NCBI GenBank assembly: GCA_016193395.1
Contig: JACPSH010000025.1
Span: forward strand, 1 to 64,000
Length of the DNA: 64,000 nucleotides
Origin: Gammaproteobacteria bacterium
Lineage (GTDB): Bacteria > Pseudomonadota > Gammaproteobacteria > Eutrophobiales > Eutrophobiaceae
Direction of reading: 5' to 3'
How positions within the stretch are numbered: the first letter of the stretch is position 1; every line of letters starts with the position of its first letter. The position numbers were made by a program, and so were the translations under genes. Shown in pieces: positions 29,574 through 37,703 of this stretch. The notes beneath the pieces were generated by a model. The model made no database searches and was not told the DNA's origin. It saw only the letters and a list, made by a program, of their open reading frames with translations.

Positions 29574-29688
29574 CTAAAAGTGAAAAGTAGAAAGTGGAAA
29601 GTGGAAAGGGAAGAAAAAGAATTCTATGCAGAGGACACCGGTAGGCAACGGTCTTTCTTTCAACTTTTCACTTGTTACTTTTCACTGC
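29574..29688. repeat. Heptamer repeat, class AAAGTNN, two arms (trpE/rpe)
   Basis: Left arm 29574-29622: AAAAGTG-AAAAGTA-GAAAGTG-GAAAGTG-GAAAGGG. Right arm 29651-29688 holds TTTCAAC-TTTTCAC-TTGTTAC-TTTTCAC. The period is seven bases. The right arm encodes the last residues of Rpe (AVKSNK) and its TGA stop, and the left arm starts at the trpE start codon. Confidence 0.85.
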
Positions 29689-30351
29689 TTTTTTGAGTTC
29701 ATCCCGCATGGCCCTGATTGTCCCTGCATAGTTCTTGCTGCCGAAAATTGAGGATCCCGCGACGAAGGTATCCGCGCCCGCCTCGGCGATCTCGCGGATG
29801 TTGTCCACCTTGACCCCACCGTCGATCTCGAGGCGGATGTCGCGGCCGCTCTCCGCAATCAACCGGCGCGCTTCGCGGAGTTTCGCCTCCGCCATCGGTA
29901 TGAAGGATTGTCCAGGGAAGCCCGGGTTGACGGACATGATGAGAACGATGTCAACCTTGTCGATCACGTAGGGCAGGCAATTGAGCGGCGTCGCCGGGTT
30001 GAAAACGAGCCCCGGACTGCAGCCGCAGTCGCGGATGAGCTGCAGCGTGCGATCGACGTGTTCGCTCGCCTCTGGATGGAAGGTGATGTAGGTCGCCCCG
30101 GCCTCCGCGAAGTCCGGAACGAGCATGTCCACCGGTTTGACCATGAGGTGTACATCCAGCGGCAGCCGGATGCCGTGGGAGCGCAGCGCCTTGACGACGA
30201 TCGGGCCGAAGGTCAGGTTCGGGACATAATGGTTGTCCATGACGTCGACATGGACCAGGTCGGCTCCGGCAGCGACGACCGCGTCCACTTCCTCTCCCAG
30301 TCGGGCCATGTTGGCGGAGAGGATGGAAGGTGCAATGTGGAAATCGGGCAT
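29668..30351 (-). CDS. rpe: Ribulose-phosphate 3-epimerase
   Basis: A 227-residue TIM barrel interconverting ribulose- and xylulose-5-phosphate. Motifs: [52 protein letters not shown] and [11 protein letters not shown]. Start at ATG 30351 (MPDFHIAPS); the track frame runs far upstream antisense to the DUF3530 gene. The last six codons and the stop fall in a heptamer repeat. rpe next to trpE is usual, but gph, often between them, is absent. Confidence 0.95.
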   Translation of the reverse strand: MPDFHIAPSILSANMARLGEEVDAVVAAGADLVHVDVMDNHYVPNLTFGPIVVKALRSHGIRLPLDVHLMVKPVDMLVPDFAEAGATYITFHPEASEHVDRTLQLIRDCGCSPGLVFNPATPLNCLPYVIDKVDIVLIMSVNPGFPGQSFIPMAEAKLREARRLIAESGRDIRLEIDGGVKVDNIREIAEAGADTFVAGSSIFGSKNYAGTIRAMRDELKKAVKSNK

Positions 30352-30370
30352 GGCTGGGCCTGCAAGCCGG

Positions 30371-30402
30371 GAAGTGGAAAGTGAAAAGTTAAAAGTGCAA
30401 GG
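30371..30402. repeat. Heptamer repeat, class AAAGTNN, single arm (upstream of rpe)
   Basis: GAAGTGG-AAAGTGA-AAAGTTA-AAAGTGC-AAGGG keeps the seven-base period. It lies 19 bases upstream of the rpe start. No convincing second arm is seen. Confidence 0.75.
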
Positions 30403-30534
30403 GTGCAGGGCTCGATGGAGTGCGCACTTTACCCGATCGGACTTGCCCGCGCCAAACACGCGGCCGGGATTGCATCGGGGCGGGAGCGGCCGCTCCGGCC
30501 CCTCAGGCACGAGTGTGTCAGAATCGAACGTGCC

Positions 30535-31428
30535 ATGCACAGGTGTCGCTTGAGAGTTGCGCTGTGCGGCGCCGGATTTGTGTGCCTGGCCGGATGGTGC
30601 ACTGCGGCCCTGCATTCCGCTCCTGCGGACTACGAAGAGACTGTTTCCGCGAAACTGGCCGAGACGCATCAGGATGAAGTGCTGCGGCTCAGGGCGGGCG
30701 CGCGGGAATTCACCGCGCTGTTCAAGCCGGCGACCACCGCAAACCAGGGCAGGGCCGTGCTGATCCTCCATGGAATGAGCGGGCATGCGGACTGGCCGGA
30801 CGTGGTCGCGCCGTTGCGCAATAGTCTTCCCGCGCAGGGTTGGGCCACGCTCTCGATCCAGTTGCCGGTGCTCCCGCCAAGCGCGCCGTGGGCGGATTAC
30901 GACACCACGCTGCGACGTGTCCCTGCCCGCATCGACAGCGCGCTTGCCTGCCTGTCCCGGCTGCGGTACGGCAAACTGGCGGTGATCGGATACGGCTACG
31001 GCGCCATGGCGGCCGCACAGTTTCTCGCGGCGCGCGGAAAGGGTTTTTCCGCTTTCGTCGGCATCAGCATGCTTGCGCCGCCATTCCTGATGCCGCGGCC
31101 GGACCTGCTGGACAGCCTGCGTCACATTTCCGTGCCGGTGCTGGATATCTACGGCAGCCGCGACCATGCGGATATACTGCGTGAAGTCGACGATCGGCGA
31201 CGGGCCGGAACGCAGGACCGTACGCGCAGCTACGAACAGTTCGCCATTGAAGGGGCGGATCACGATTACGCCGGTTACGAGCCCATGCTGATCAGCCGGA
31301 TCGCGGGATGGCTGGAGCGATCGGTACCGGGAATCGAACCACAGGATGCGCCGGCCGCGGCCGTTACCGGTACGCCAGCGGAATCCGGGAACGGAGGTGA
31401 CGACACATGCAGACCGCAAACGAATTGA
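30535..31428 (+). CDS. DUF3530-like exported alpha/beta-hydrolase-fold protein
   Basis: A 297-residue protein with an N-terminal hydrophobic signal ([21 protein letters not shown]). The alpha/beta-hydrolase fold is suggested by [18 protein letters not shown] and [20 protein letters not shown], and it ends with a strand-helix [12 protein letters not shown]. The nucleophile-elbow position reads GYGYG, with no serine, so it may not be a serine hydrolase. Start ATG 30535; the track frame is longer. It overlaps the next gene by 22 bases. The Pro/Ala-rich C-terminal tail is probably disordered. Confidence 0.7.
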   Translation: MHRCRLRVALCGAGFVCLAGWCTAALHSAPADYEETVSAKLAETHQDEVLRLRAGAREFTALFKPATTANQGRAVLILHGMSGHADWPDVVAPLRNSLPAQGWATLSIQLPVLPPSAPWADYDTTLRRVPARIDSALACLSRLRYGKLAVIGYGYGAMAAAQFLAARGKGFSAFVGISMLAPPFLMPRPDLLDSLRHISVPVLDIYGSRDHADILREVDDRRRAGTQDRTRSYEQFAIEGADHDYAGYEPMLISRIAGWLERSVPGIEPQDAPAAAVTGTPAESGNGGDDTCRPQTN

Positions 31429-31793
31429 CGCCATCGCCGCAGCAGCCGGACAAGAATGCGAGAACCTGGGCGATGATCTGCCATCTGGCGGCGTTGTCCG
31501 GATTCGCCGTCCCCGTCTTTCTGTTCGGTTTCCTGCTCGGGCCGCTCGTGGTCTGGGCGATAAAGCGCGACGATTCGCCGTTCATCGATGATCAGGGCAA
31601 GGAAGTGATGAACTTCCAGTTGACCATGATGATTGCCTTCTTCTTCTCGTTCATGCTGATGTTCATCCTCGTCGGCTTCCTGCTGGTCGCCATCCTCTGT
31701 CTCTACGAGTTCGTGATGATCCTCATTGCGGCGATCAAGGCAAACGAGGGCGTGCAGTACCGTTATCCGCTTACTATCCGCTTCATCAAGTAA
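31407..31793 (+). CDS. DUF4870-type small membrane protein
   Basis: A 128-residue inner-membrane protein with helices at about 25-50 ([30 protein letters not shown]) and 68-110 ([37 protein letters not shown]). Between them is [15 protein letters not shown], the conserved DxQGKExxNFQ signature of DUF4870. Function unknown. The start overlaps the end of the DUF3530 gene and the OPT gene follows after 44 bases, so the three may form a transcription unit. Confidence 0.82.
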   Translation: MQTANELTPSPQQPDKNARTWAMICHLAALSGFAVPVFLFGFLLGPLVVWAIKRDDSPFIDDQGKEVMNFQLTMMIAFFFSFMLMFILVGFLLVAILCLYEFVMILIAAIKANEGVQYRYPLTIRFIK

Positions 31794-31837
31794 CCCGCCG
31801 GGCGCACGCTCCCGCTCCTCATACAACAGGAGTCACC

Positions 31838-33826
31838 ATGCAGAACACGGCGAACCTTCCCCAGCTCTCGGTAAAGGCCGTACTGCTCGGGGTTATCCTT
31901 GCCATCATCATGGCAGGGGCTAATGCCTACCTCGCCCTGTTCGCAGGACAAACCGTCTCGGCCTCCATCCCCGCCTCGGTGATCTCGATGGCCGTGCTGC
32001 GGTTGCTGGGCGGCTCCAACATTCTTGAGAACAACGTCGTACAGAATGCCGCGTCCGCGGGCGAGTCGGTGGCCGCTGGCGCCGTGTTCACCTTCCCGGC
32101 GCTGGTGCTGCTCGGTTTCTGGCAGAGCTTCGACTACGGCTGGGTGCTGGCGCTCGCCGGCGTTGGCGGCGTGCTCGGCGTGCTGTTCACCATCCCGCTG
32201 CGCCGCTCGCTGATCCTCGAGGAGAAACTCGTATTCCCCGAAGGCACGGCGACCGCGGAGGTGCTCAAGGTCGGCGCGAGCGGGCAGGGGATCCGCGCGC
32301 TCGGATTCGCAGCGCTGGCCGGCGCGATAGTGAAATTCAGCGAGACCGGCCTGCACCTGTGGGACGAGGCGGTCGCCTGGGGCCGCTACGTGGGCACGCA
32401 GACCGTCGCCTACGTCGGCTGCAATATCTCCCCGGCGCTGCTGGCCGTGGGCTACATCGTCGGCATCAACATCGCGGCGCTGGTGTTCACCGGCGGCGTG
32501 ATCGCCTGGTTCATGGCCATGCCGATCTTCACGACCTGGTTCATGGACAGCAATCCGCAGATAGCAGCGATGGCCGCCAGCGGCGCCTCCGCGGTCGATC
32601 TCGGCGGCGCGATCTGGTCAAAGGAGATCCGCTACCTCGGCGTCGGGGCGATGCTGGTCGGCGCCATCTGGGCGCTGATCTCGATGCGCCGATCGATCCT
32701 CTCCGGCATCCGCAGCGGACTCATGCAGTACCGCGGCGCTACGCTGGCGACCGCGAACGTGCCCGAGACCGACAAGGACATGCCGATGAAGTGGGTCGGC
32801 AGCGCGATCCTGGTGCTGGTCGTCCCGATCTTCTTCCTCTACCAATACATCACCGGTTCCCTGCGCATCAGCGTGCCCATGACGATCATCATGGTCGTGA
32901 CCGGGTTCCTGTTCTCCTCGGTGGCGGGCTATATGGCCGGGCTGGTCGGCTCTTCGAACAACCCGCTGTCCGGCGTTACGATCGCCACCGTGCTCTTCAC
33001 CTCGCTGGTTCTGGTCGGGCTGATGGGGAGCGGCAACGCGGCGGGACCCGCCGCCGCGATCATGGTGGGCGCGGTTGTGTGCTGCGCAGCGGCTATCGCC
33101 GGAGACAACCTGCAGGATTTGAAGGCCGGCCAACTGGTCGGCGCGACACCGTGGAAGCTGCAGTTGATGCAGAGCATCGGCGCCGTATCCGGCGTGCTCG
33201 TCATGGCGCCGGTGCTCAATCTGCTGAATACCGCCTACGGCATCGGCGTCGTCACACCTGAGCATCCGAATCCGCTCACCGCTCCGCAGGCCACGCTGAT
33301 GGCGGCGGTCGCGCAGGGCGTGTTCCACGGCGACCTGCCCTGGGTGATGGTGAGCTGCGGGGCGGTGATCGGCGTGATCATCATCGTCGTCGATCAGATC
33401 GCGCTGGCGCGAAAGTGGCCCTGGCGCGCGCCGGTGCTCGCGGTCGCCGTCGGAATCTACCTGCCGCTGGAACTGTCGACCGCGATTTTCATCGGCGGCC
33501 TGGTCGCCTGGTTCGCCGGACGGTTCACGCGCCGGAGCGAGCCGGGGATCGGCATCAAGGTCGTCGAGGATCGGCTGCGCACCGGCATGCTGTTCGCGGC
33601 CGGGCTGATCACCGGGGAAGCCCTGCTCGGCATCCTGCTGGCGATCCCGATCGTGCTCAGCGGTCGGGTGGACGTGGTCGCCGTCCAACGGTTTTGGCCG
33701 GGGGTGGACCCCGGGGTCTTGGGCGCGTGGCCCGGCGTCGTCGTGATGGCGGGACTGGTCTATGCGCTCTATCGCGTCGCGACGAATGCAGCAAGGGGAC
33801 GCGCCGCACAAACTGCCTCAAGCTGA
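31838..33826 (+). CDS. OPT-family oligopeptide/metal-chelate transporter
   Basis: A 662-residue polytopic inner-membrane protein with about 14-16 hydrophobic helices. The N-terminus KAVLLGVILAIIMAGANAYLALFAGQTVSASIPASVISM is typical of bacterial OPT proteins, as are NNVVQNAASAGESVAAGAVFTFPAL and GLVGSSNNPLSGVTIATVL. Family members carry oligopeptides or metal-siderophore complexes; the substrate cannot be told. ATG 31838 follows an AGGAG. Confidence 0.9.
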   Translation: MQNTANLPQLSVKAVLLGVILAIIMAGANAYLALFAGQTVSASIPASVISMAVLRLLGGSNILENNVVQNAASAGESVAAGAVFTFPALVLLGFWQSFDYGWVLALAGVGGVLGVLFTIPLRRSLILEEKLVFPEGTATAEVLKVGASGQGIRALGFAALAGAIVKFSETGLHLWDEAVAWGRYVGTQTVAYVGCNISPALLAVGYIVGINIAALVFTGGVIAWFMAMPIFTTWFMDSNPQIAAMAASGASAVDLGGAIWSKEIRYLGVGAMLVGAIWALISMRRSILSGIRSGLMQYRGATLATANVPETDKDMPMKWVGSAILVLVVPIFFLYQYITGSLRISVPMTIIMVVTGFLFSSVAGYMAGLVGSSNNPLSGVTIATVLFTSLVLVGLMGSGNAAGPAAAIMVGAVVCCAAAIAGDNLQDLKAGQLVGATPWKLQLMQSIGAVSGVLVMAPVLNLLNTAYGIGVVTPEHPNPLTAPQATLMAAVAQGVFHGDLPWVMVSCGAVIGVIIIVVDQIALARKWPWRAPVLAVAVGIYLPLELSTAIFIGGLVAWFAGRFTRRSEPGIGIKVVEDRLRTGMLFAAGLITGEALLGILLAIPIVLSGRVDVVAVQRFWPGVDPGVLGAWPGVVVMAGLVYALYRVATNAARGRAAQTASS

Positions 33827-33836
33827 TCAGCCAACC

Positions 33837-34985
33837 ATGGCGCAGGACAGCAGTACGTTAAGACAGGTTTACTTCGTTGTCGGAGTGATCCTTGTCCTGG
33901 TGCTGCTCAATGAGCGCTTCGGCGACACGTCAAAGATCAGCGATTTCTGGAATCAGGCATTTCAGGAACGGGAGCCGGAAACCTCGCCCGGCACATCACC
34001 CCCTGCGCCTGCCGCGGCGCTCCGAACGGTCAAGTCCGTCGAACCTGCCTTGCCAGCCCAGCCTCCAGAGACCGTGGCGGAACCCCCGGCGGTATCCCCG
34101 GCGGCACCCCGGATGGAAGAGCCTTTCGGCATACCGGTCGACGTTTACAGAATCCAGCGCTTCGGTCCAGTACCGAAAAACGTCGATCCTGCCGGTCAAC
34201 AGCAGTTCCGCGATCACTTCGCGGCCAAACTCAGGAATCCGGACTATATCGCCCGGAATAACAGGAAAGGAATTCCAACCGATTTCCAGGACTATCCCGA
34301 AGAGGCGCTCATCAAGCAGGACCGGGCCCGTGTTGCGGCAAAGATGGAAGCGCCGAAAAATACCACGCCGGTGGACATTCCAATCCTATCTGGCAAGTCA
34401 CCCGTGATCGATGGATTTGTCGACCCGAATGAGTGGGGAGAGGCCATTGTCCTGCCCGCCGGCGGAGCCGATATCCGAACGCGCATCTACCTGGTCGCGG
34501 ACGGCAAGCGGCTTTATCTGGCCTGTACCGCGCCGGACGACACGACTGAAACGGGCTTCGATCAATTCCGGTTTTATTTCCACCTGAACATCACCCCGGA
34601 ACTGGTCAACGAACGCATCCATGTTGGCGGAAGAGGGGGGGCGATGGCGCTGCGTCAAACCGGAGTTCGCTGGACCGGCCCTCCAGCCGCGAATGAGGAC
34701 GAGCGATGGAAAAGCTACCCCATCAGCGACTGGGTCATCTACAAGCACCACGAGGGGGGCAGCGCCATTCATGAATACCGGCACTACGAAGCCTCGCTCG
34801 ATCTGGAGGAAATCGGCCTCCATGCCGGAGTTCCTTTTCCGGCGAGGTTTGAAGTGGAAACGGATCCCACATTGGATCAGGACGGGAACTTCAAGCAGCG
34901 TAACGAACTCGGTAACCTGGGCTCCGATGACAAGCCGATTTGGTTCCTGTTAGCACGCCGGCAAAAGACGGCAAGCATTCCTTAG
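33837..34985 (+). CDS. Membrane-anchored protein with CBM9/DOMON-like domain
   Basis: A 382-residue protein. One N-terminal membrane helix (VYFVVGVILVLVLLNERF, about residues 11-28) is followed by a Pro/Ala-rich linker (about 45-100) and a large extracytoplasmic part. SPVIDGFVDPNEWGEAIVL and RTRIYLVADGKRLYLACTAPDD resemble family 9 carbohydrate-binding/DOMON-like modules. It starts 10 bases after the OPT gene, suggesting co-expression. The ligand is unknown; the domain call is by pattern only. Confidence 0.6.
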   Translation: MAQDSSTLRQVYFVVGVILVLVLLNERFGDTSKISDFWNQAFQEREPETSPGTSPPAPAAALRTVKSVEPALPAQPPETVAEPPAVSPAAPRMEEPFGIPVDVYRIQRFGPVPKNVDPAGQQQFRDHFAAKLRNPDYIARNNRKGIPTDFQDYPEEALIKQDRARVAAKMEAPKNTTPVDIPILSGKSPVIDGFVDPNEWGEAIVLPAGGADIRTRIYLVADGKRLYLACTAPDDTTETGFDQFRFYFHLNITPELVNERIHVGGRGGAMALRQTGVRWTGPPAANEDERWKSYPISDWVIYKHHEGGSAIHEYRHYEASLDLEEIGLHAGVPFPARFEVETDPTLDQDGNFKQRNELGNLGSDDKPIWFLLARRQKTASIP

Positions 34986-35013
34986 CCATTGCACAAATCG
35001 GGCGGCAACGCGC

Positions 35014-35859
35014 ATGAGTAGCGTCCAAGGTGCACAGCGGAAAGGCAGGAGAATCGAACGCGGCTGGCGTTTGACGGCGATCCGGACGTCGCGCACTTTC
35101 GTGTGGAAACTGCTGCTGGCGTCAATCGGCCTCGGTGCCGGTGGATGGGTGTCCGTGGCGGGCGCGGGTGAGAAGGTCGTGGATCTCACCCATGCACTCC
35201 ATGCAGGCATGGCCTACTGGCCGGGCGGCGTGCCATTCGGAATGGAACGCCTGGTGGATTACGACAGGGGCTACCGCCTGCACCGGTTCACGATGGGCGA
35301 GAACACGGGGACGCACGTGGATGCGCCGTCGCATTTCATCCCGCAGGGCAGGGATATCGACGATCTCGAACCAAGCCAGCTGGTTGCGCCGCTGGTTGTC
35401 ATTGGCGTAGAGGCGCGGTCGCGCGCGAACCCGGACTACAGGTTGAGTGCGGCGGACATCGATGCCTGGGAAATGGAACACGGGGAAATCCCGCCGGGCT
35501 GTTTCGTTGCGCTCAATACCGGCTGGCATCGCAAGTTCGATGACCCGAAAAGCTACCTCAACCAGGATGCGCGGGACGTGATGCATTTCCCCGGCTACTC
35601 GGTGGAGGCCGCGAAGATCCTGCTCAAGCGCGATGTGGCCGGAATCGGCATCGACACGCTCAGCATCGACCCCGGCGACAGCCAGGATTTCGCCGCGCAC
35701 AAGGTCGTGCTCGGCGCGGGTCGATACATGGTGGAGAACCTCGCCAACCTGGACGTCCTGCCCGCGACGGGCGCCACGATCATTGTCGGTGTATTGCCAG
35801 TGCGAGGCGGTTCACAGGCCCAGGCCCGCGTGCTGGCGCTGATCGGGAAGGCAGAATAA
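35014..35859 (+). CDS. Cyclase-family (kynurenine formamidase-like) exported hydrolase
   Basis: A 281-residue protein. After a basic N-terminus and a hydrophobic segment (VWKLLLASIGLGAGGWVSVAGA), the mature part begins with VVDLTHALHAGMAYWPGG. The metal-binding signature HxGTHxDAPxHF is seen as ENTGTHVDAPSHFIPQG, and later GIGIDTLSIDPG. The family includes kynurenine formamidase and isatin hydrolase. Export and lack of kynurenine genes nearby argue against a simple KynB role. A strong hairpin follows its stop. Confidence 0.8.
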   Translation: MSSVQGAQRKGRRIERGWRLTAIRTSRTFVWKLLLASIGLGAGGWVSVAGAGEKVVDLTHALHAGMAYWPGGVPFGMERLVDYDRGYRLHRFTMGENTGTHVDAPSHFIPQGRDIDDLEPSQLVAPLVVIGVEARSRANPDYRLSAADIDAWEMEHGEIPPGCFVALNTGWHRKFDDPKSYLNQDARDVMHFPGYSVEAAKILLKRDVAGIGIDTLSIDPGDSQDFAAHKVVLGAGRYMVENLANLDVLPATGATIIVGVLPVRGGSQAQARVLALIGKAE

Positions 35860-35885
35860 GGGGTCGGAGCGCGCCCTCCGACCCC
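35860..35885. terminator. Bidirectional terminator hairpin
   Basis: GGGGTCGGAG, a six-base loop, then CTCCGACCCC: a perfect 10-bp stem directly after the cyclase stop and before the convergent urcA end. A short T-run (CTGTTTTTCC) lies some 20 bases further. Confidence 0.7.
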
Positions 35886-35918
35886 GAATCCGACACGGTG
35901 CCTGTTTTTCCGGCCGGC

Positions 35919-36311
35919 TCAGGGCAGACCCGCGACGGGCACCAGCGGCTGTTTCCGGATCCCCGCCTTCTCTTCATGCAGCGCCGTGAGTCGCGCATTG
36001 CCGACCTGGTCGATGGCGCCTTCGAGCGCGGTCTTGTTGCAGCGCTTCCAATCCTTGACTTCCTCCAGACGGCGCAAATCCCTGTTGCCGCAAACTTGGC
36101 GCGCCGCCGTATTAAGCCGCCGATACAGCGTGACGATGCCGGCTTCCTTCGACAGATCCAGATCGGCGTAATTCACGATCACGGTGCGCGCCTTCATGTT
36201 GCGCGCGGCCGGGAGTCGATCGTCCCCCGCGACTGTACCGGCCGCGCCCAGGACTGCGGCGATGGCCGCCACGGCAATCAGCAAAAGTCTTCCAACCGGT
36301 TTGTGTTTCAT
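35919..36311 (-). CDS. UrcA-family exported protein
   Basis: A 130-residue secreted protein with a clean signal peptide (RLLLIAVAAIAAVLGAAGTVAG). The mature part has VNYADLDLSKEAGIVTLYRRLNTAARQVCG and a second cysteine in DWKRCNKTALEGAIDQVGNARL, the two-Cys pattern of UrcA proteins, likely a disulfide. Function is not established. The longer track frame to 36584 begins antisense to the LysR gene; ATG 36311 gives the signal peptide. Confidence 0.8.
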   Translation of the reverse strand: MKHKPVGRLLLIAVAAIAAVLGAAGTVAGDDRLPAARNMKARTVIVNYADLDLSKEAGIVTLYRRLNTAARQVCGNRDLRRLEEVKDWKRCNKTALEGAIDQVGNARLTALHEEKAGIRKQPLVPVAGLP

Positions 36312-36445
36312 GTCGGTTCTCCTCACTTCGTCAGTGAATGCTTCAGACTGGCTCGACCCGGTCTTTACGCTGGACGATACTAACGACGGCGCCGCGAAGG
36401 CGTGATAGACAGAACTGAAAGGGAACTTTGCAAAATTGAAAAGCC

Positions 36446-37357
36446 ATGCGGCGGGATAATCCTGAAACCATGCAGCGGGATGACCTTCGATACGTTCTGG
36501 CTGTGCACCGGACCGGCACGCTTGCCGGGGCGGCGCGCTTGCTCGGCGTGAGCCACGTGACCGTATTCCGACGTATTGAAGCAATTGAGAAGACGCTGGG
36601 GGCGCGTTTGTTCGACCGCAAGCGGCAGGGATACATCGCCACGCCGGCCGCGGCGGAGATCGTGCAGCAGGCCGCGCAGATCGAGGAGCAGATCAAAGCG
36701 ATGGAATCGCGCGTCTGGAAGCACGACAGCCGGATCCACGGTATCGTGCGCATTACTTCGACGGATACTTTCAGCGCGCTGATCCTGGCGCCGCTGCTCG
36801 CGCAACTGCGCCAGCAGTGTCCGGAGATCGTCGTCGATCTGGTTATCGTCAACGGCCTGCTCAATATAGGCAAGCGCGAAGCGGACATCGCCGTGCGCGC
36901 GACCCACTCGCCTCCCGAGATGCTGGTCGGTCACCGGATCGGGCCGCTCCGGTTCGCGGTGTACGCCTCGAAATCTTTCGCCGCGCGCCACCTGCGCAAG
37001 GACAAGGACCTCTCGAAGGTACCGTGGGTCCGGCTGGACGCGAGCCTCAGCGGCGACCGGAGCATGCAATGGATCGGCGAAAGCGGCTACCAGCCGCGCA
37101 TCGCGCTGTTCTGCAATTCCTACCTGGGCCGAACCTACGCCGTGCACACCGGCGTCGGGGTCGGGGTCATGTCCTGCATCGTGGCTGCCGGGCTGCCGGG
37201 GCTGGTCCGGGTCAGCCCGCTGATCCCGGAGCTGGAGACGCAGGTCTGGATCCTCGTTCATCCGGACCTGCGGGAGGTCGCGCGCGTCGCGGCGGTCTAC
37301 GCCTTTCTGCGTACGGAGCTGGGGAAGCTGCGCGCCAGGTTCGCCGGGGAGGAGTGA
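36446..37357 (+). CDS. LysR-family transcriptional regulator
   Basis: A 303-residue regulator with an N-terminal winged helix-turn-helix (LRYVLAVHRTGTLAGAARLLGVSHVTVFRRIEAIEKTLGARLF), then a linker helix and a substrate-binding domain. Two in-frame starts, 36446 and 36470, each begin with near-identical CCATGCRGCGGGAT; the second gives the usual short N-terminus. The target and inducer are unknown. It is divergent from urcA. A MITE-like element is inserted 9 bases after its stop. Confidence 0.88.
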   Translation: MRRDNPETMQRDDLRYVLAVHRTGTLAGAARLLGVSHVTVFRRIEAIEKTLGARLFDRKRQGYIATPAAAEIVQQAAQIEEQIKAMESRVWKHDSRIHGIVRITSTDTFSALILAPLLAQLRQQCPEIVVDLVIVNGLLNIGKREADIAVRATHSPPEMLVGHRIGPLRFAVYASKSFAARHLRKDKDLSKVPWVRLDASLSGDRSMQWIGESGYQPRIALFCNSYLGRTYAVHTGVGVGVMSCIVAAGLPGLVRVSPLIPELETQVWILVHPDLREVARVAAVYAFLRTELGKLRARFAGEE

Positions 37358-37366
37358 GCGGCGAAT

Positions 37367-37575
37367 CTAAGGAACCTCTGAACAAGTTCAGAGGTTCCCG
37401 CCGCACAAGGAGGTGCGGCCATTTTCCGATTGCGTAAGCGATTGGAAAATGAAGGAAAGCGAAAATCAGACTTTTCGCGCTGACCGCCAGGGATGGCGGG
37501 AATGCAGAAATGGCAGGAGCACATTTCTGCCGTGCTCTGACAAGTCCTGGACGGACTTGTTCAGAGCTTCCCTAA
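37367..37575. mobile_element. MITE-like element with 19-bp inverted ends and CTAA target duplication
   Basis: The 201-bp core (37371-37571) begins GGAACCTCTGAACAAGTTC and its other end, read inward, begins GGAAGCTCTGAACAAGTCC (17 of 19 identical). CTAA flanks both sides (37367-37370 and 37572-37575). It has no gene. Inside are several short stems, including GCAGAAATG/CATTTCTGC and CCGCAC/GTGCGG. The left end is also a perfect 13-bp inverted repeat. End sequence and YTAR-type target recall IS5-family elements, so it may be moved by such a transposase elsewhere. Confidence 0.75.
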
Positions 37576-37579
37576 AGAC

Positions 37580-37670
37580 GGCCGGGTCCTGTCATCGGAC
37601 CCACCTGTCCGTGCTCGCTCCGGTCCCCTCCGCTTGCGCGCGGAGCAGGTGGACCCGATGCCACCCGGCC
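37580..37670 (+). repeat. Structured dispersed repeat, copy 1
   Basis: A 91-base hairpin: GGCCGGGT pairs with ACCCGGCC, then CATCGGACCCACCTG pairs with CAGGTGGACCCGATG except for two mismatches. The top is GC-rich, with CGTGCTCGCT. It lies between the convergent ends of the LysR and ABC permease genes. Shares sequence and structure with copies at 41653, 52389 and 52519. Confidence 0.8.
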
Positions 37671-37703
37671 GCCTTCAGATCCGCCGTTCATGAATAATCG
37701 GGG

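Noticed and set aside
29573-29667. trp attenuator or leader peptide before trpE
   Set aside because: No Trp-rich short ORF; the gap holds heptamer repeats only.
32618-33811. 397-aa minus-strand ORF
   Set aside because: Antisense to the OPT transporter; composition is His/Asp/Arg-rich as expected for the reverse of membrane helices.
37371-37398. Rho-independent terminator for the LysR gene
   Set aside because: The perfect 13-bp stem is the left end of the MITE and no T-run follows; it may still terminate but is not annotated as such.
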